From: Streptomyces sp. NRRL B-1140
GTDB taxonomy: Bacteria > Actinomycetota > Actinomycetes > Streptomycetales > Streptomycetaceae
Direction of reading: 5' to 3'
Assembly (NCBI RefSeq): GCF_001280065.1
Contig: NZ_LGEA01000025.1
Coordinates: 124,001 to 188,000 of the forward strand
DNA: 64,000 nt
This document shows, in pieces, positions 7,568 through 15,995 of this stretch. The notes under the pieces are model-generated. The model ran no database searches. It was given only the letters and a program-made list of their open reading frames with translations, and was not told where the DNA came from. Each line of letters begins with the position of its first letter. The stretch's first letter is position 1. The position numbers and the translations under genes are program-made.

Positions 7568-9070
7568 GTGATCCTGTTGAACGACCGCAGAACGCGCCGC
7601 AGACGCATGGGAGTTGTGGCAGCCGCCGGTGGACTGCTCGCCGCGCTCCTCACCGTCTCGCCGGCAGGGGCCACCCCCGACCCGGGGGACGCGCCGCCCG
7701 CACCGAAGAAGGTCTCCAAGAGCGCCCAGGCCGAAGTCCGAGAGGCCATCGAGAGCGGCGAGATACCCGGCCAGGACGAGATCGTCCACTCCGACAACAT
7801 CAGGCACCTGGCCCACGTCCCCAAGGACGTGCTGCAGGGCACGAACTCGGACCTCGCCTTCCAGGGCAGGTACGCGTTCGCGGGCAACTACGACGGCTTC
7901 CGCATCTTCGACATCAGCAACCCCAAGGCGCCGGAGACCGTCGCCCAGGTGCTGTGCCCCGGCTCGCAGAACGACATCTCCGTCTCCGGCGACCTGCTGT
8001 TCCTGTCCACCGACTCCTCGCGCAGTGACAGCAGTTGCTCCAGCACCACCCAGCCGGCGACCGAGAAGTCCTCGTGGGAGGGCATGAAGGTCTTCGACAT
8101 CAGCGACAAGCGCAATCCGAGGTATGTCGCGGCCGTCGAGACCGCCTGCGGCTCGCACACCCACACGCTGGTGCCCGAGCGCCGCAACGTCTACGTGTAC
8201 GTCTCCTCGTACTCGCCGAACGCCGCCTACCCCGACTGCCAGCCGCCGCACGACGGCATCTCCGTCATCAAGGTGCCGCGCAAGGCGCCCGAGAAGGCGA
8301 AGGTCGTGGGCTTCCCCGTGCTGTTCCCGGGTGAGGGCCCGGACGGCGGTGGCAACCCGGGCGGGCCCACCAACCCGGGCGTGTCCAAGACCACCGGCTG
8401 CCACGACATCACCGTGCTGCCCTCGAAGGACCTGGCCGCGGGCGCCTGTATGGGCGACGGCATCCTGTTCTCCATCGAGGACCCGGAACGCCCGAAGGTC
8501 ATCGACCGCGTGCAGGACAACGTGAACTTCGCGTTCTGGCACTCGGCGACCTTCAACCAGAAGGCGAACAAGGTCGTCTACACCGACGAGCTGGGCGGCG
8601 GCGGAGCGGCCACCTGCAACGCGGAGATCGGCCCGGACCGCGGTGCCGACGGCATCTACGACATCGTCGGCAAGGGCGACAAGCGCAAGCTCGTCTTCCG
8701 CAGCTACTTCAAGATCCCCCGCCACCAGGCCGACACCGAGAACTGCGTCGCCCACAACGGCTCGCTCATCCCGGTCAAGGGCAGGGACATCATGGTCCAG
8801 GCCTGGTACCAGGGCGGCGTGTCCGTCTGGGAGTTCACGGACTCGGACAAGCCGAAGGAGATCGCCTACTTCGACCGCGGCCCGCTGACCACCGACGCGA
8901 TCAAGTCGGGCGGCTCGTGGTCGGCGTACTACTACAACGGCTACATCTACTCCAACGAGTACGCCCGGGGCTTCGACGTCCTGAAGATCGACGACCGGCG
9001 CACCGACCCGGCCCGCCGGGTCCACGTGCGTGAGCTCAACGTCCAGACGCAGCCGGACTACTTCGACTGA
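7568..9070 (+). CDS. Secreted LVIVD-repeat beta-propeller protein
   Basis: A 500-residue protein with a twin-Arg-rich n-region (NDRRTRRRRMG) and hydrophobic core, cleaved near ATA/GAT at about residue 36. The mature part contains repeated blades of the LVIVD type: FRIFDISNPKAPETVAQV, MKVFDISDKRNPRYVAAV and VSVWEFTDSDKPKEIAYF, i.e. short beta strands ending in D(I/V)S/TD..(N/K)P. Paired Cys, many His (SHTHTLVP, HQADTENC, CHDITVLP) and GGG loops suggest metal binding and disulfides. GTG 7568 has GGGAGG 6 bases before it. Extracellular; substrate unknown. It is paired divergently with the DUF305 lipoprotein. Confidence 0.85.
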   Translation: MILLNDRRTRRRRMGVVAAAGGLLAALLTVSPAGATPDPGDAPPAPKKVSKSAQAEVREAIESGEIPGQDEIVHSDNIRHLAHVPKDVLQGTNSDLAFQGRYAFAGNYDGFRIFDISNPKAPETVAQVLCPGSQNDISVSGDLLFLSTDSSRSDSSCSSTTQPATEKSSWEGMKVFDISDKRNPRYVAAVETACGSHTHTLVPERRNVYVYVSSYSPNAAYPDCQPPHDGISVIKVPRKAPEKAKVVGFPVLFPGEGPDGGGNPGGPTNPGVSKTTGCHDITVLPSKDLAAGACMGDGILFSIEDPERPKVIDRVQDNVNFAFWHSATFNQKANKVVYTDELGGGGAATCNAEIGPDRGADGIYDIVGKGDKRKLVFRSYFKIPRHQADTENCVAHNGSLIPVKGRDIMVQAWYQGGVSVWEFTDSDKPKEIAYFDRGPLTTDAIKSGGSWSAYYYNGYIYSNEYARGFDVLKIDDRRTDPARRVHVRELNVQTQPDYFD

Positions 9071-9744
9071 TCCCGGGGGCCGCACTCCGGTGCGCCTCCG
9101 GTCGCGAAGAAACGCGACAGATCCTCGTCGCCCCTCCCGCCGCGGGCTCCGGCCTCCGGCGGGAGGCCCAGCTCCCGGTCGAGCCGGTAGCGCTTGAACA
9201 GCTCGGCCCGCAGCACCGGCACCGGCATCGGGGCCCCCGGCACCACAGCGGCGTACACGGCCCCCATCAGCAGGGCGCGCAACATCGGGTAGTCGCTCGC
9301 GACGTCCGACGACCCGTGCCGGGCCATGGTGTCCCGGAGCAGCTCGGCGAGTCGCCGCTGCTCCGGGCACTGCATGAAGCCCTCGGCCTGCAGAATCCCG
9401 GCCATGTGCTGGCGCATCAGCACGGGCCGGTCCCTGGCCAGGCCCAGGATCGCGTCGATGGCCCGGGCCATCCGCTCCCGGCCGTCCTCGGTGCGCGGCT
9501 CGCGCTCCAGCGCCTCCTCCAGCGTGCGGTGCATCAGCCGGTGCACCGCGGACTGCACCAACTGCCGTTTGCCGGGGAAGTAGTAGGACACCAGGCCGCG
9601 GGCCGATCCCGCCCGGTCGGCGATGTCGCCGAGTGTGGTCGCGTCGTAGCCTCGCTCGCTCACCAGCTCGACCGCCGCCTGCAGGAGCCGCTCACGGGAA
9701 CGCCGCCGCAACTCTTCGTTCACCGAGGCGCTACGCGGAGACAT
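9058..9744 (-). CDS. TetR-family transcriptional regulator
   Basis: 228 residues. The N-terminal TetR helix-turn-helix (about residues 15-62) reads RERLLQAAVELVSERGYDAT, then TLGDIADRAGSARGLVSYYF with PGKRQLV. The remainder is an all-helical ligand-binding and dimerisation domain, ending in a Gly/Arg-rich tail. Its stop overlaps the convergent LVIVD gene by 13 bases. The start at 9744 is followed upstream by a palindrome (9759-9779), so autoregulation is likely. The ligand and the target genes beyond itself are unknown. Confidence 0.88.
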   Translation of the reverse strand: MSPRSASVNEELRRRSRERLLQAAVELVSERGYDATTLGDIADRAGSARGLVSYYFPGKRQLVQSAVHRLMHRTLEEALEREPRTEDGRERMARAIDAILGLARDRPVLMRQHMAGILQAEGFMQCPEQRRLAELLRDTMARHGSSDVASDYPMLRALLMGAVYAAVVPGAPMPVPVLRAELFKRYRLDRELGLPPEAGARGGRGDEDLSRFFATGGAPECGPRDQSK

Positions 9745-9758
9745 GCTGCAACTCCCGT

Positions 9759-9779
9759 GTTGACTGGCTGCCAGCCAAC
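9759..9779. promoter_or_regulatory. Probable TetR operator
   Basis: GTTGACTGGC-T-GCCAGCCAAC: 10-bp arms with one mismatch, 14 bases upstream of the TetR start codon. Wide symmetric sites in this position usually bind the adjacent regulator. Confidence 0.65.
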
Positions 9780-9897
9780 TATAATCAGTGGGGTCCGGCC
9801 ACGACCTGCCAGGTCCCGGCCGGCGATGCCGTCTGCCTCGGGCGACGCGGGGGATCGTCCGAGGTGGGCGAGCACTCGCCCCAGTGGTGGCCTCGGG

Positions 9898-10617
9898 CTA
9901 CCTTCCGGTGCCGACGGTGCTCCGGCGCTCTTCCGGAAGATCCCGGGGCGAGGGCTGCCAGCGTCGGTGCACCCACACCGCGAGGGCCACCACCGTCATG
10001 CCCAGCAGCCAGCCGCCCATCACGTCCGACGGCCAGTGGACACCGAGCCAGATCCGCGTGAGCCCGACCCCGATCACGGAGACGACGGCCACTGCCACGG
10101 CGGTACGCCACACGGCCCGGCCCACGCCGTGCCGGTGCAGCAGCCACAGCAACAGGCCGCAGACCACGGTGGCGGTCATGGCGTGGCCCGACGGGAACGC
10201 CGAGTAGTGGGCGGAGTCGACGGGGTCGGGCCAGACCGGGCGGGGCCGGTCCACCGCGGCCTTGATGCCCTGCTGCAGCACGGTGCCCAGCGCCACGGCC
10301 AGCGCCAGCCAGACCGCCGTCCAGCGGGCCGCCCACCGCACCACCAGCCACACGACGGCGGCGGCGCACAGCAACCGCATCGTCCAGGGATCCCACACCC
10401 AGTCCGTGAGGATGCGGCACGTCTGGGTGAGGACCGGTTCGTCGACCGCCCAGCGGTGGGTGGTGCCGGAGATGTCCCCGTCCACGCCGATCAACGGGCT
10501 CCATCTGGCCGCGACGAGGACCAGCAGCAGCGCCGAGCACAGGGCCAGGGTGCCGGCGAGAGCAGCGGTGGTGCGGTGTTCCGGGCGGGGCGGGGAGTCG
10601 ACGGACGAGGTGTGCAT
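9898..10617 (-). CDS. PAP2-family membrane phosphatase
   Basis: The 239-residue protein has about five to six transmembrane helices and the three-part PAP2 signature: K..VDRPRP (about 120-128), PSGHAM (about 143-148) and GLTRIWLGVHWPSDV (about 184-198). The His in PSGH and the H..D in motif 3 are the phosphotransfer residues. It should dephosphorylate lipid phosphates (phosphatidate or undecaprenyl/isoprenyl diphosphates) at the membrane. ATG 10617 has GAGGA 7 bases upstream and is preferred to the frame's upstream extension to 10698. It follows the M56 peptidase gene on the same strand. Confidence 0.88.
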   Translation of the reverse strand: MHTSSVDSPPRPEHRTTAALAGTLALCSALLLVLVAARWSPLIGVDGDISGTTHRWAVDEPVLTQTCRILTDWVWDPWTMRLLCAAAVVWLVVRWAARWTAVWLALAVALGTVLQQGIKAAVDRPRPVWPDPVDSAHYSAFPSGHAMTATVVCGLLLWLLHRHGVGRAVWRTAVAVAVVSVIGVGLTRIWLGVHWPSDVMGGWLLGMTVVALAVWVHRRWQPSPRDLPEERRSTVGTGR

Positions 10618-10732
10618 ACGCCGATCCTCGCCGAACCGGGGGCTCCGGATCCAGTACGGGGATGATCCTCCGTCACCGGGGCGACGTGCTTCGGTCATGC
10701 CGTGTCCTCCGCGGGGTGTCCGGGGCCCTCCG

Positions 10733-11668
10733 CTACCCCAGTGCCCGCAATCCCGGCATGAACGCCAGCAGCACCGGCACCACCGGGACCAGCGCGGCCG
10801 TCGCCGTCAGCCGAAGGCGCCGGGCCGCCGTCAGACGGTCCGGGGGAGTGAGCAACCGGTTCACCCGCGCCGGGACGTGGGCCTGCGGGGTCGGGCACGG
10901 CCCGAACACGCCGCGATGCTCGTTCAGCTCGACCAGCGCCAGGGCCGTGGTGAGCCGGCCGAAGCGGCGCGATGCCGTGTCGTCGGCGGCGAGTTCCACC
11001 AGACGGTGCATCTCGTCACGGAACGCGGCGAACACCGGCACCTGCGGAAATCCGCCGGCCAGCGCCGAGGAGCAGTTGAGCAGCCAGTCGTGCCGGGCCC
11101 GGGCGTGGCCCTGCTCGTGGGCGAGCACGGCGTCCAGTTGCCGGCCCTTCAGCCGGCACAACGCGGCGGTGGTGACGACCAGTTGAGGGGGAGTGCCCGG
11201 CTGCCACCAGGCATCAGGCTGATCGCTCTCCAGGACGACCAGCCGGCCGGAGACGGCTACCTCCCCGGGCAGCAGCGGAGCCCGGACCAGCAGATCGGCG
11301 CGTCGACGGCGCCGCCGCGCGCGGGCGCGGCCGATCTCGCGCAGCAGCATCGCCGCGCTCCACAGCCCGCCGCCGGCCAGGGCGAGCGCCGTCGTCGCCG
11401 CCCAGGGGCCCGCGGTGCCCAGGGCGTAGGCCTCGACGACCGCACGCGGGGCCGTGGCGAAGAGATGCCCGCCGACCGCCTGCCAGGCGGCGGCCGCGCT
11501 GAGCGTCATCGACAGCGCGCAGCACACGAGGACGGCCGCCACCACGCACTGCCACACCCACAGCGCCACCACCGGCTCACGGTCCGGCCAGTCCGCCCGG
11601 GCGAGCAGCCGGGGGGCGGCCACGGCGGTGAGGGCGCCGAGCAGCAGCAGCGCGGCGGTGAGCATCAT
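10733..11668 (-). CDS. M56-family membrane zinc metalloprotease
   Basis: A 311-residue integral membrane protein. N-terminal helices occupy about 3-20, 35-58 and 85-108, followed by an Arg-rich cytoplasmic loop. The gluzincin-type motif HEQGH (His184, Glu185, His188) is followed by ELAADD (Glu225, probable third zinc ligand), and a C-terminal helix closes the protein. M56 proteases are BlaR1/MecR1-like and cleave repressors on sensing a signal. Here no BlaI/MecI-type repressor is adjacent and no penicillin-sensor domain is present, so the target is unknown. Two adjacent ATGs (11668, 11665) and a weak ribosome-binding site leave the start slightly uncertain. Confidence 0.85.
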   Translation of the reverse strand: MMLTAALLLLGALTAVAAPRLLARADWPDREPVVALWVWQCVVAAVLVCCALSMTLSAAAAWQAVGGHLFATAPRAVVEAYALGTAGPWAATTALALAGGGLWSAAMLLREIGRARARRRRRRADLLVRAPLLPGEVAVSGRLVVLESDQPDAWWQPGTPPQLVVTTAALCRLKGRQLDAVLAHEQGHARARHDWLLNCSSALAGGFPQVPVFAAFRDEMHRLVELAADDTASRRFGRLTTALALVELNEHRGVFGPCPTPQAHVPARVNRLLTPPDRLTAARRLRLTATAALVPVVPVLLAFMPGLRALG

Positions 11669-11810
11669 GGGGGCAGCCTATGAGCGCCGCCCCGCTCAGG
11701 GGTACGACTTGCGACGCCAAAGTGACGCAGACAACGGATCCGTTGGAGCGCCGCGGGCTCGGGGCCGAACGCCGGGCCGACGGGATGTACCGGGAGGCCA
11801 CCCGCTCCGC

Positions 11811-12359
11811 TCACAGCGTCAGCAGCATCGCCACCATCGCGATCGCCATGGAAAGGCGGCAGGCCCGCGCCAGTTCCGGCCGGTCGCCCCACCCGGCGGG
11901 GCCGGAACCCGCGGCCACGGCGGCCACCGGCACCAGGCGGACGCCGGTCAGCAGCACGTAACCGGCGAAATAGAGCAGCAGCGCCCCGGTCAGCAGCGGA
12001 ACCCCCGCTCCGCCCTGACCGTGTGCGTGCCCGGGGGAGCCCGCCATGACGACGGACATGTAGACCATCGCGACAGCCCCCACCGAGTGATGGAGATGGT
12101 GCGCGCCGGCCCGTGCCGCCCACAGCGCATGGACGCCCGCCGCGCCGAACACCGCCGCGTAGACGGGCCACGCCCACGCGGGTGGCGTGAACACCGCCGC
12201 CGGCACGGCCATCGCCGCCATCCCGAAACCCATCAGCGCCTCGCCGCCCGCGGCGCCGCGCTGCCCCTCGGCGCCGCTGCGCATCCGCGCCAGGCAGTAG
12301 ACGCCGGTCACCGCGCAGAGCGCCACCAGCAGCCAGCCGGACGAAGCCGGTCCGTGCAC
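11811..12359 (-). CDS. DUF5134 membrane protein
   Basis: 182 residues and about five to six membrane helices (LLVALCAVTGVYCLA, MGFGMAAMAVPAAVF, WPVYAAVFGAAGVHALW, LTGALLLYFAGYVLL). His pairs (AGAHHLHHSVG) lie between helices, and the central loop is His/Gly-rich (GSPGHAHGQGG). This is the DUF5134 layout seen beside M56 proteases in actinomycetes. GTG 12359 is chosen for the GGGGGAGG just upstream. Function unknown. The His clusters hint at metal or heme contact, but that is speculation. Confidence 0.75.
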   Translation of the reverse strand: MHGPASSGWLLVALCAVTGVYCLARMRSGAEGQRGAAGGEALMGFGMAAMAVPAAVFTPPAWAWPVYAAVFGAAGVHALWAARAGAHHLHHSVGAVAMVYMSVVMAGSPGHAHGQGGAGVPLLTGALLLYFAGYVLLTGVRLVPVAAVAAGSGPAGWGDRPELARACRLSMAIAMVAMLLTL

Positions 12360-12474
12360 GCGCACCTCCCCCTTCGGCGGTCGGACCATCGATGCCCGGG
12401 CCATGCGGCGCGCACGCAAGCGCAAGGGTGTACAGCGGGAGCACTCGACGGAGCACGCCCACGAGGGAGTGATA

Positions 12475-12488
12475 TTTTACAAGTAAAA
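12475..12488. promoter_or_regulatory. MarR-type operator upstream of FUSC-marR
   Basis: TTTTACAAGTAAAA is a perfect inverted repeat (6-bp arms, 2-bp centre) in an unusually A+T-rich patch 21 bases before the FUSC start. It is followed at 12488-12495 by a second palindrome, ACACGTGT. The MarR gene at the end of the operon is the likely binder. Confidence 0.65.
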
Positions 12489-12508
12489 CACGTGTTAAGG
12501 TTGCGGTC

Positions 12509-14173
12509 ATGAGCAGTGCGCCCGCCCATCACGTCACCCGGCCCGTCACGCGTCTCCCCCTCGCGGGAGTGCTGCGCCCGGGCAGGCCCTCGGAGATCTG
12601 GTTCAAGCCCGCGCTGAGCGTGGTCGCGGCGATGGCCCCACCCGCCTTCACCCTGCTCGCGCTCGGCCGGCTCGACCTGGTGATGTACGCGATGGCCGGC
12701 TCCCTGTGCGCGCTGTACGCCCACAACCGCCCCTACGCCGCCCGGGCCGTGGTGCTGGTGTGGGTGGTGCTGGGCATGCTCGGCGGGCTCGGCGCAGCCC
12801 TGGTCGCGGCCTCGCTCACCGGCAGTGCCGTCGTCCTGGTCACCGTGGGCGCGTTGCTGGCCGCCGCCCAGAAGGTGCTGTGCGACGCCACCCGGATCGG
12901 TCCGCCGGGCAACGTCGTCCTCACCTTCGTCAGCTCGGCGTCCCTGTTCGCACCGCAGACCCTCGGTCAGGTGCCCGGACACCTGGCCCTGGCCGCCGGA
13001 ACGGGGGCCTGGGCCTGGCTGGTCTGCATGGCGCCCGCGCTTCTCAGGCCCCACGGACCGGAGCGCCGCGCCACCGCCGCCGCCCTGAAGGCCGCCGCCG
13101 GATACGCCGGCACCGCCGGCACGGGTGAGGACCACGCCCGGGTGCGCGCCGCGGGCTGTGCCGCGGTGCAGGCCGCCCGCCAGTCGCTGCTTTCCACCCA
13201 CGCTCCCTCCCGGACCCGGCGGGCGCTCGAACGGCTCGTGGTCCGTGCCGAGGTCGCCCTCGCGGCGCCTGCGGAGGCGGACGCGGGCCGGCTGCGCGCG
13301 TGGGCGGGCTCGCTGCGCGGCAACGGACCTGTCCCCGAGGCCGGTCTGCCGGACACCGGCGCCGACGAACCGCTCGGCGTGGCCGCGCTCCGCCCCTCAT
13401 GGGCACGGCTCGGTCCGCTGACCCCGCTCGCGGTGCGTACCGCGCTTGGCTGCGCACTCGCCGGCTACGCCTCCCTCGCCCTCGGCATCGGCCGCCCCTA
13501 CTGGGCGCTGGTCACCGCCGCCTCGCTCTACCAGGCCAACATCACGCTGACCTGGAGCCGGACCGTCCAAAGGGTCGTGGGCAACGTCGTCGGCGTGCTC
13601 GTCTTCCTGGCCGTCGTGCCGCTCGCGCAGCTGGGGCCCGTGGCGCTCGTGCTGTGCTGCCTGGCATGCAGCTTCGGCGCGGAGGCGCTCATCAGCCGGA
13701 ACTACTGGCTCGGCAGCGTCTGCGTGACGCCCATGGCCCTGCTCATCACGGAATTCGCCGGACACCAGGAGCCGAGGACCTTGATGACGGAGCGGGTGGT
13801 GGACACCGTCGTCGGCGCGCTGGTGGGGTTCGTCGCCGCCGTGGCCGTCACCGACCGGCGTGCGGGCGACCGTGTCGAACACGCGCTGACCGCCGCAGAC
13901 CGGGCCCGCGAGCAGGCCGCCCGCCTCCTGGCCGAGCCGGATCCCGGCGCGGGGGCCCTGGAAACCGCCCGCCGCGGCCTCGCCGTCGCTCTGGCCGATC
14001 TGCGTGCCACCGCGGACGCCGCCGCCGGTGAATGGTGGCAGCGGGCCCTGCCCCAGGAGCGGGTCGTGCTCGCCGAACAGTGCGGACACCGTACGCTCGC
14101 CGCGACGGCCCGACGACAGGGCCTGCTCCCGGACCGGGACCCGGCCACAGAATCGGAGGACGCACGGTCATGA
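12509..14173 (+). CDS. FUSC-family membrane transporter/aromatic efflux-like protein
   Basis: The 554-residue protein has two blocks of membrane helices (about 35-180 and 310-450) separated and followed by soluble helical domains. This is the fusaric-acid-resistance/AaeB-like FUSC architecture; the second block contains GRPYWALVTAASLYQANIT and TVQRVVGNVVGVL, typical of the conserved FUSC half. These proteins are implicated in export of aromatic acids or similar weak acids. It is co-transcribed with a MarR regulator: the downstream ATG overlaps its TGA (ATGA), so translation is coupled. Leader: a MarR-like palindrome lies just upstream. Confidence 0.82.
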   Translation: MSSAPAHHVTRPVTRLPLAGVLRPGRPSEIWFKPALSVVAAMAPPAFTLLALGRLDLVMYAMAGSLCALYAHNRPYAARAVVLVWVVLGMLGGLGAALVAASLTGSAVVLVTVGALLAAAQKVLCDATRIGPPGNVVLTFVSSASLFAPQTLGQVPGHLALAAGTGAWAWLVCMAPALLRPHGPERRATAAALKAAAGYAGTAGTGEDHARVRAAGCAAVQAARQSLLSTHAPSRTRRALERLVVRAEVALAAPAEADAGRLRAWAGSLRGNGPVPEAGLPDTGADEPLGVAALRPSWARLGPLTPLAVRTALGCALAGYASLALGIGRPYWALVTAASLYQANITLTWSRTVQRVVGNVVGVLVFLAVVPLAQLGPVALVLCCLACSFGAEALISRNYWLGSVCVTPMALLITEFAGHQEPRTLMTERVVDTVVGALVGFVAAVAVTDRRAGDRVEHALTAADRAREQAARLLAEPDPGAGALETARRGLAVALADLRATADAAAGEWWQRALPQERVVLAEQCGHRTLAATARRQGLLPDRDPATESEDARS

Positions 14174-14811
14174 CGCCGACCGAAGGACCATCGCCGGAGC
14201 GGAGCGACACCGGGCACGGCCCGCAGCCGGCGGCGGAAGCACGGGCGGCCGGCGAGGCCGGGGCAACGGGCGCGGCGACCGAGGGGAGCGACCCGGGCGG
14301 CGGCCGCCGGGACGACACCGTCGCTGCCGTGGTGCGGCAGTGGCAGACCGTGCGTCCCGGGCTCGACACCGGGCCGATGGAGATCATCGGGCGGATCAAC
14401 CGCTGTGCCGCCCTGCTGCAGCAGGCCGAGGACGCTCCCCTGCGCCGGGCCGGGCTCAGCCGGCCCGAGTTCGATCTGCTGGGCGCGCTGCGTCGTACCG
14501 GGCACGAGCTGACGCCGGGGGAGCTGGCCCGGGAGACCTTCTCCTCGGGGGCCGCCGTCACCAAACGCCTGAAGCAGCTGACCGAGCGCGGGCTGGTCGA
14601 ACGGCGCGGGGACACCCGTGACCGGCGGGTCGTCCACCTGCGCCTCACCGACGCCGGACGCGACCTCGTCGACGGCATCCTGCCCGTCCAGCTCGCCTAC
14701 GAGACCACCGTGCTGTCCGGCCTCGACGGCTCCGAGCAGGGCGAACTCGCCTCCCTGCTCGGGGAGCTGCTCAGCCAGCTGGAGGGGCGGCTGGGCGTGC
14801 CGAGGACCTGA
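14170..14811 (+). CDS. MarR-family regulator
   Basis: 213 residues. The first ~48 are Ala/Gly/Glu-rich and look disordered; the rest is a MarR winged helix. The recognition region is ELTPGELARETFSSGAAVTK, followed by RLKQLTERGLVERRGDTRDR with the wing R..D.R...V.LT..G. Start ATG 14170 overlaps the FUSC stop (ATGA). It probably represses its own operon through the 12475 palindrome and responds to an exported aromatic acid (inference). It converges with the aldo/keto reductase. Confidence 0.87.
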   Translation: MTPTEGPSPERSDTGHGPQPAAEARAAGEAGATGAATEGSDPGGGRRDDTVAAVVRQWQTVRPGLDTGPMEIIGRINRCAALLQQAEDAPLRRAGLSRPEFDLLGALRRTGHELTPGELARETFSSGAAVTKRLKQLTERGLVERRGDTRDRRVVHLRLTDAGRDLVDGILPVQLAYETTVLSGLDGSEQGELASLLGELLSQLEGRLGVPRT

Positions 14812-14844
14812 TGCGGCCACCTGCCGGGGTGCGTCGGCGCATGG

Positions 14845-15897
14845 TCACAGCACCTCGTGCACGGTGCGGCGATGGGTGGAGCGGCGGTCGTCCAGGTCCG
14901 CCCACCGGTCACCGTAGATGTTCCGGGTGATGACCGGCTCACGGATGAAGTCGTGCGGGAAACCGAGCGGCACCGCGCTCACCTCGTCGAGCCGGGCGAG
15001 GGCGTCCGCGTCGAGGCGGACGTCGACACTGCCCAGATTGTCGGTGAGCTGGCTCTCCCTGGTCGCCGCGATGATCGGCACCACGTTGCCCGGCCGGGCC
15101 AGCAGCCAGGCCAGGGCCACCTGCGCCGGGCTCCAGCCACCCTGCTCGGCGACCTCGAGCACGGCGCTGATCACCGCCTCCTCGCGCGGGTCGGTGTCCC
15201 CGCCGGTGGTGTCGAGACGCCCCGCCTCGCCCTTGCGGTACTTACCGGTGAGCTTCCCGGCCGCGAGCGGCGCCCACGCCAGCACGGCCAGGTCGAACGC
15301 CCGGGCCTGCGGCAGCAGTTCGCGCTCCGGGGTCCGCTCCAACAGGCTGTAGCGCAGCTGCGAACCGGCGAACGCCGTCCAGCCCCGCAGTTCCGCCAGC
15401 GTGTTGGCCTGGGCGATCTCCCAGGCGGGCCAGTCCGAGACACCGATGTACAGCACCTTGCCCGTGCGGACCAGATCGTCCAGGGCCCGCATGACCTCCT
15501 CGACCGGTGTGAAGTTGTCCCGGGCGTGCACCCACAGCACGTCCAGCCGGTCGGTCCGCAGCCGCCGCAGGCTCGCCTCTACCGACTGCACCAGGTTCTT
15601 GCGGTGATTGCCCGCGGCGTTGACGTCACCGTCACGGATGCCGCAGGTGTACTTGCTGGCCAGCACGAACCTGTCGCGCCGGCCTTCGAGCAGCTCGCCG
15701 AGGATCCGTTCCGAGCTGCCGTCGGTGTAGTTGTTGGCGGTGTCGACGAAGTTGCCGCCCGCATCCGCGTAGGCGTCGACGATCCGGCCGCTGGCCTCCT
15801 CGCCGGCGCCCCAGCCCCAGTCGTCGCCGATGGTCATCGCGCCGAGACTCAGCTCGCTCACGCGCAGACCGGTCTTGCCGAACAGTGTGTAACGCAC
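14845..15897 (-). CDS. Aldo/keto reductase
   Basis: 350 residues covering one (beta/alpha)8 AKR domain of the YghZ/PhoB-like clade. The catalytic tetrad is visible: Asp52 and Tyr57 in VDTANNYTDG, Lys82 in LASKYT, and His124 in LWVHARD. NADPH-binding segments near the C terminus include VVPIIAATRESQLTDNLG. It should reduce carbonyl compounds with NADPH; the natural substrate is unknown. GTG/ATG choice: the start at 15897 gives the standard MRYTLFGKTGLRVSEL N terminus. It is monocistronic and convergent with marR. Confidence 0.9.
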   Translation of the reverse strand: MRYTLFGKTGLRVSELSLGAMTIGDDWGWGAGEEASGRIVDAYADAGGNFVDTANNYTDGSSERILGELLEGRRDRFVLASKYTCGIRDGDVNAAGNHRKNLVQSVEASLRRLRTDRLDVLWVHARDNFTPVEEVMRALDDLVRTGKVLYIGVSDWPAWEIAQANTLAELRGWTAFAGSQLRYSLLERTPERELLPQARAFDLAVLAWAPLAAGKLTGKYRKGEAGRLDTTGGDTDPREEAVISAVLEVAEQGGWSPAQVALAWLLARPGNVVPIIAATRESQLTDNLGSVDVRLDADALARLDEVSAVPLGFPHDFIREPVITRNIYGDRWADLDDRRSTHRRTVHEVL

Positions 15898-15995
15898 GTT
15901 GTCCTCTCCGGGGTGGTCGTGCGCAGAACGCTAGGAGCTGGAGCGCACTTCAGCGCAAGTCCCGCCCGGCCCCCTCGCCGTCACACACCGCCGTC

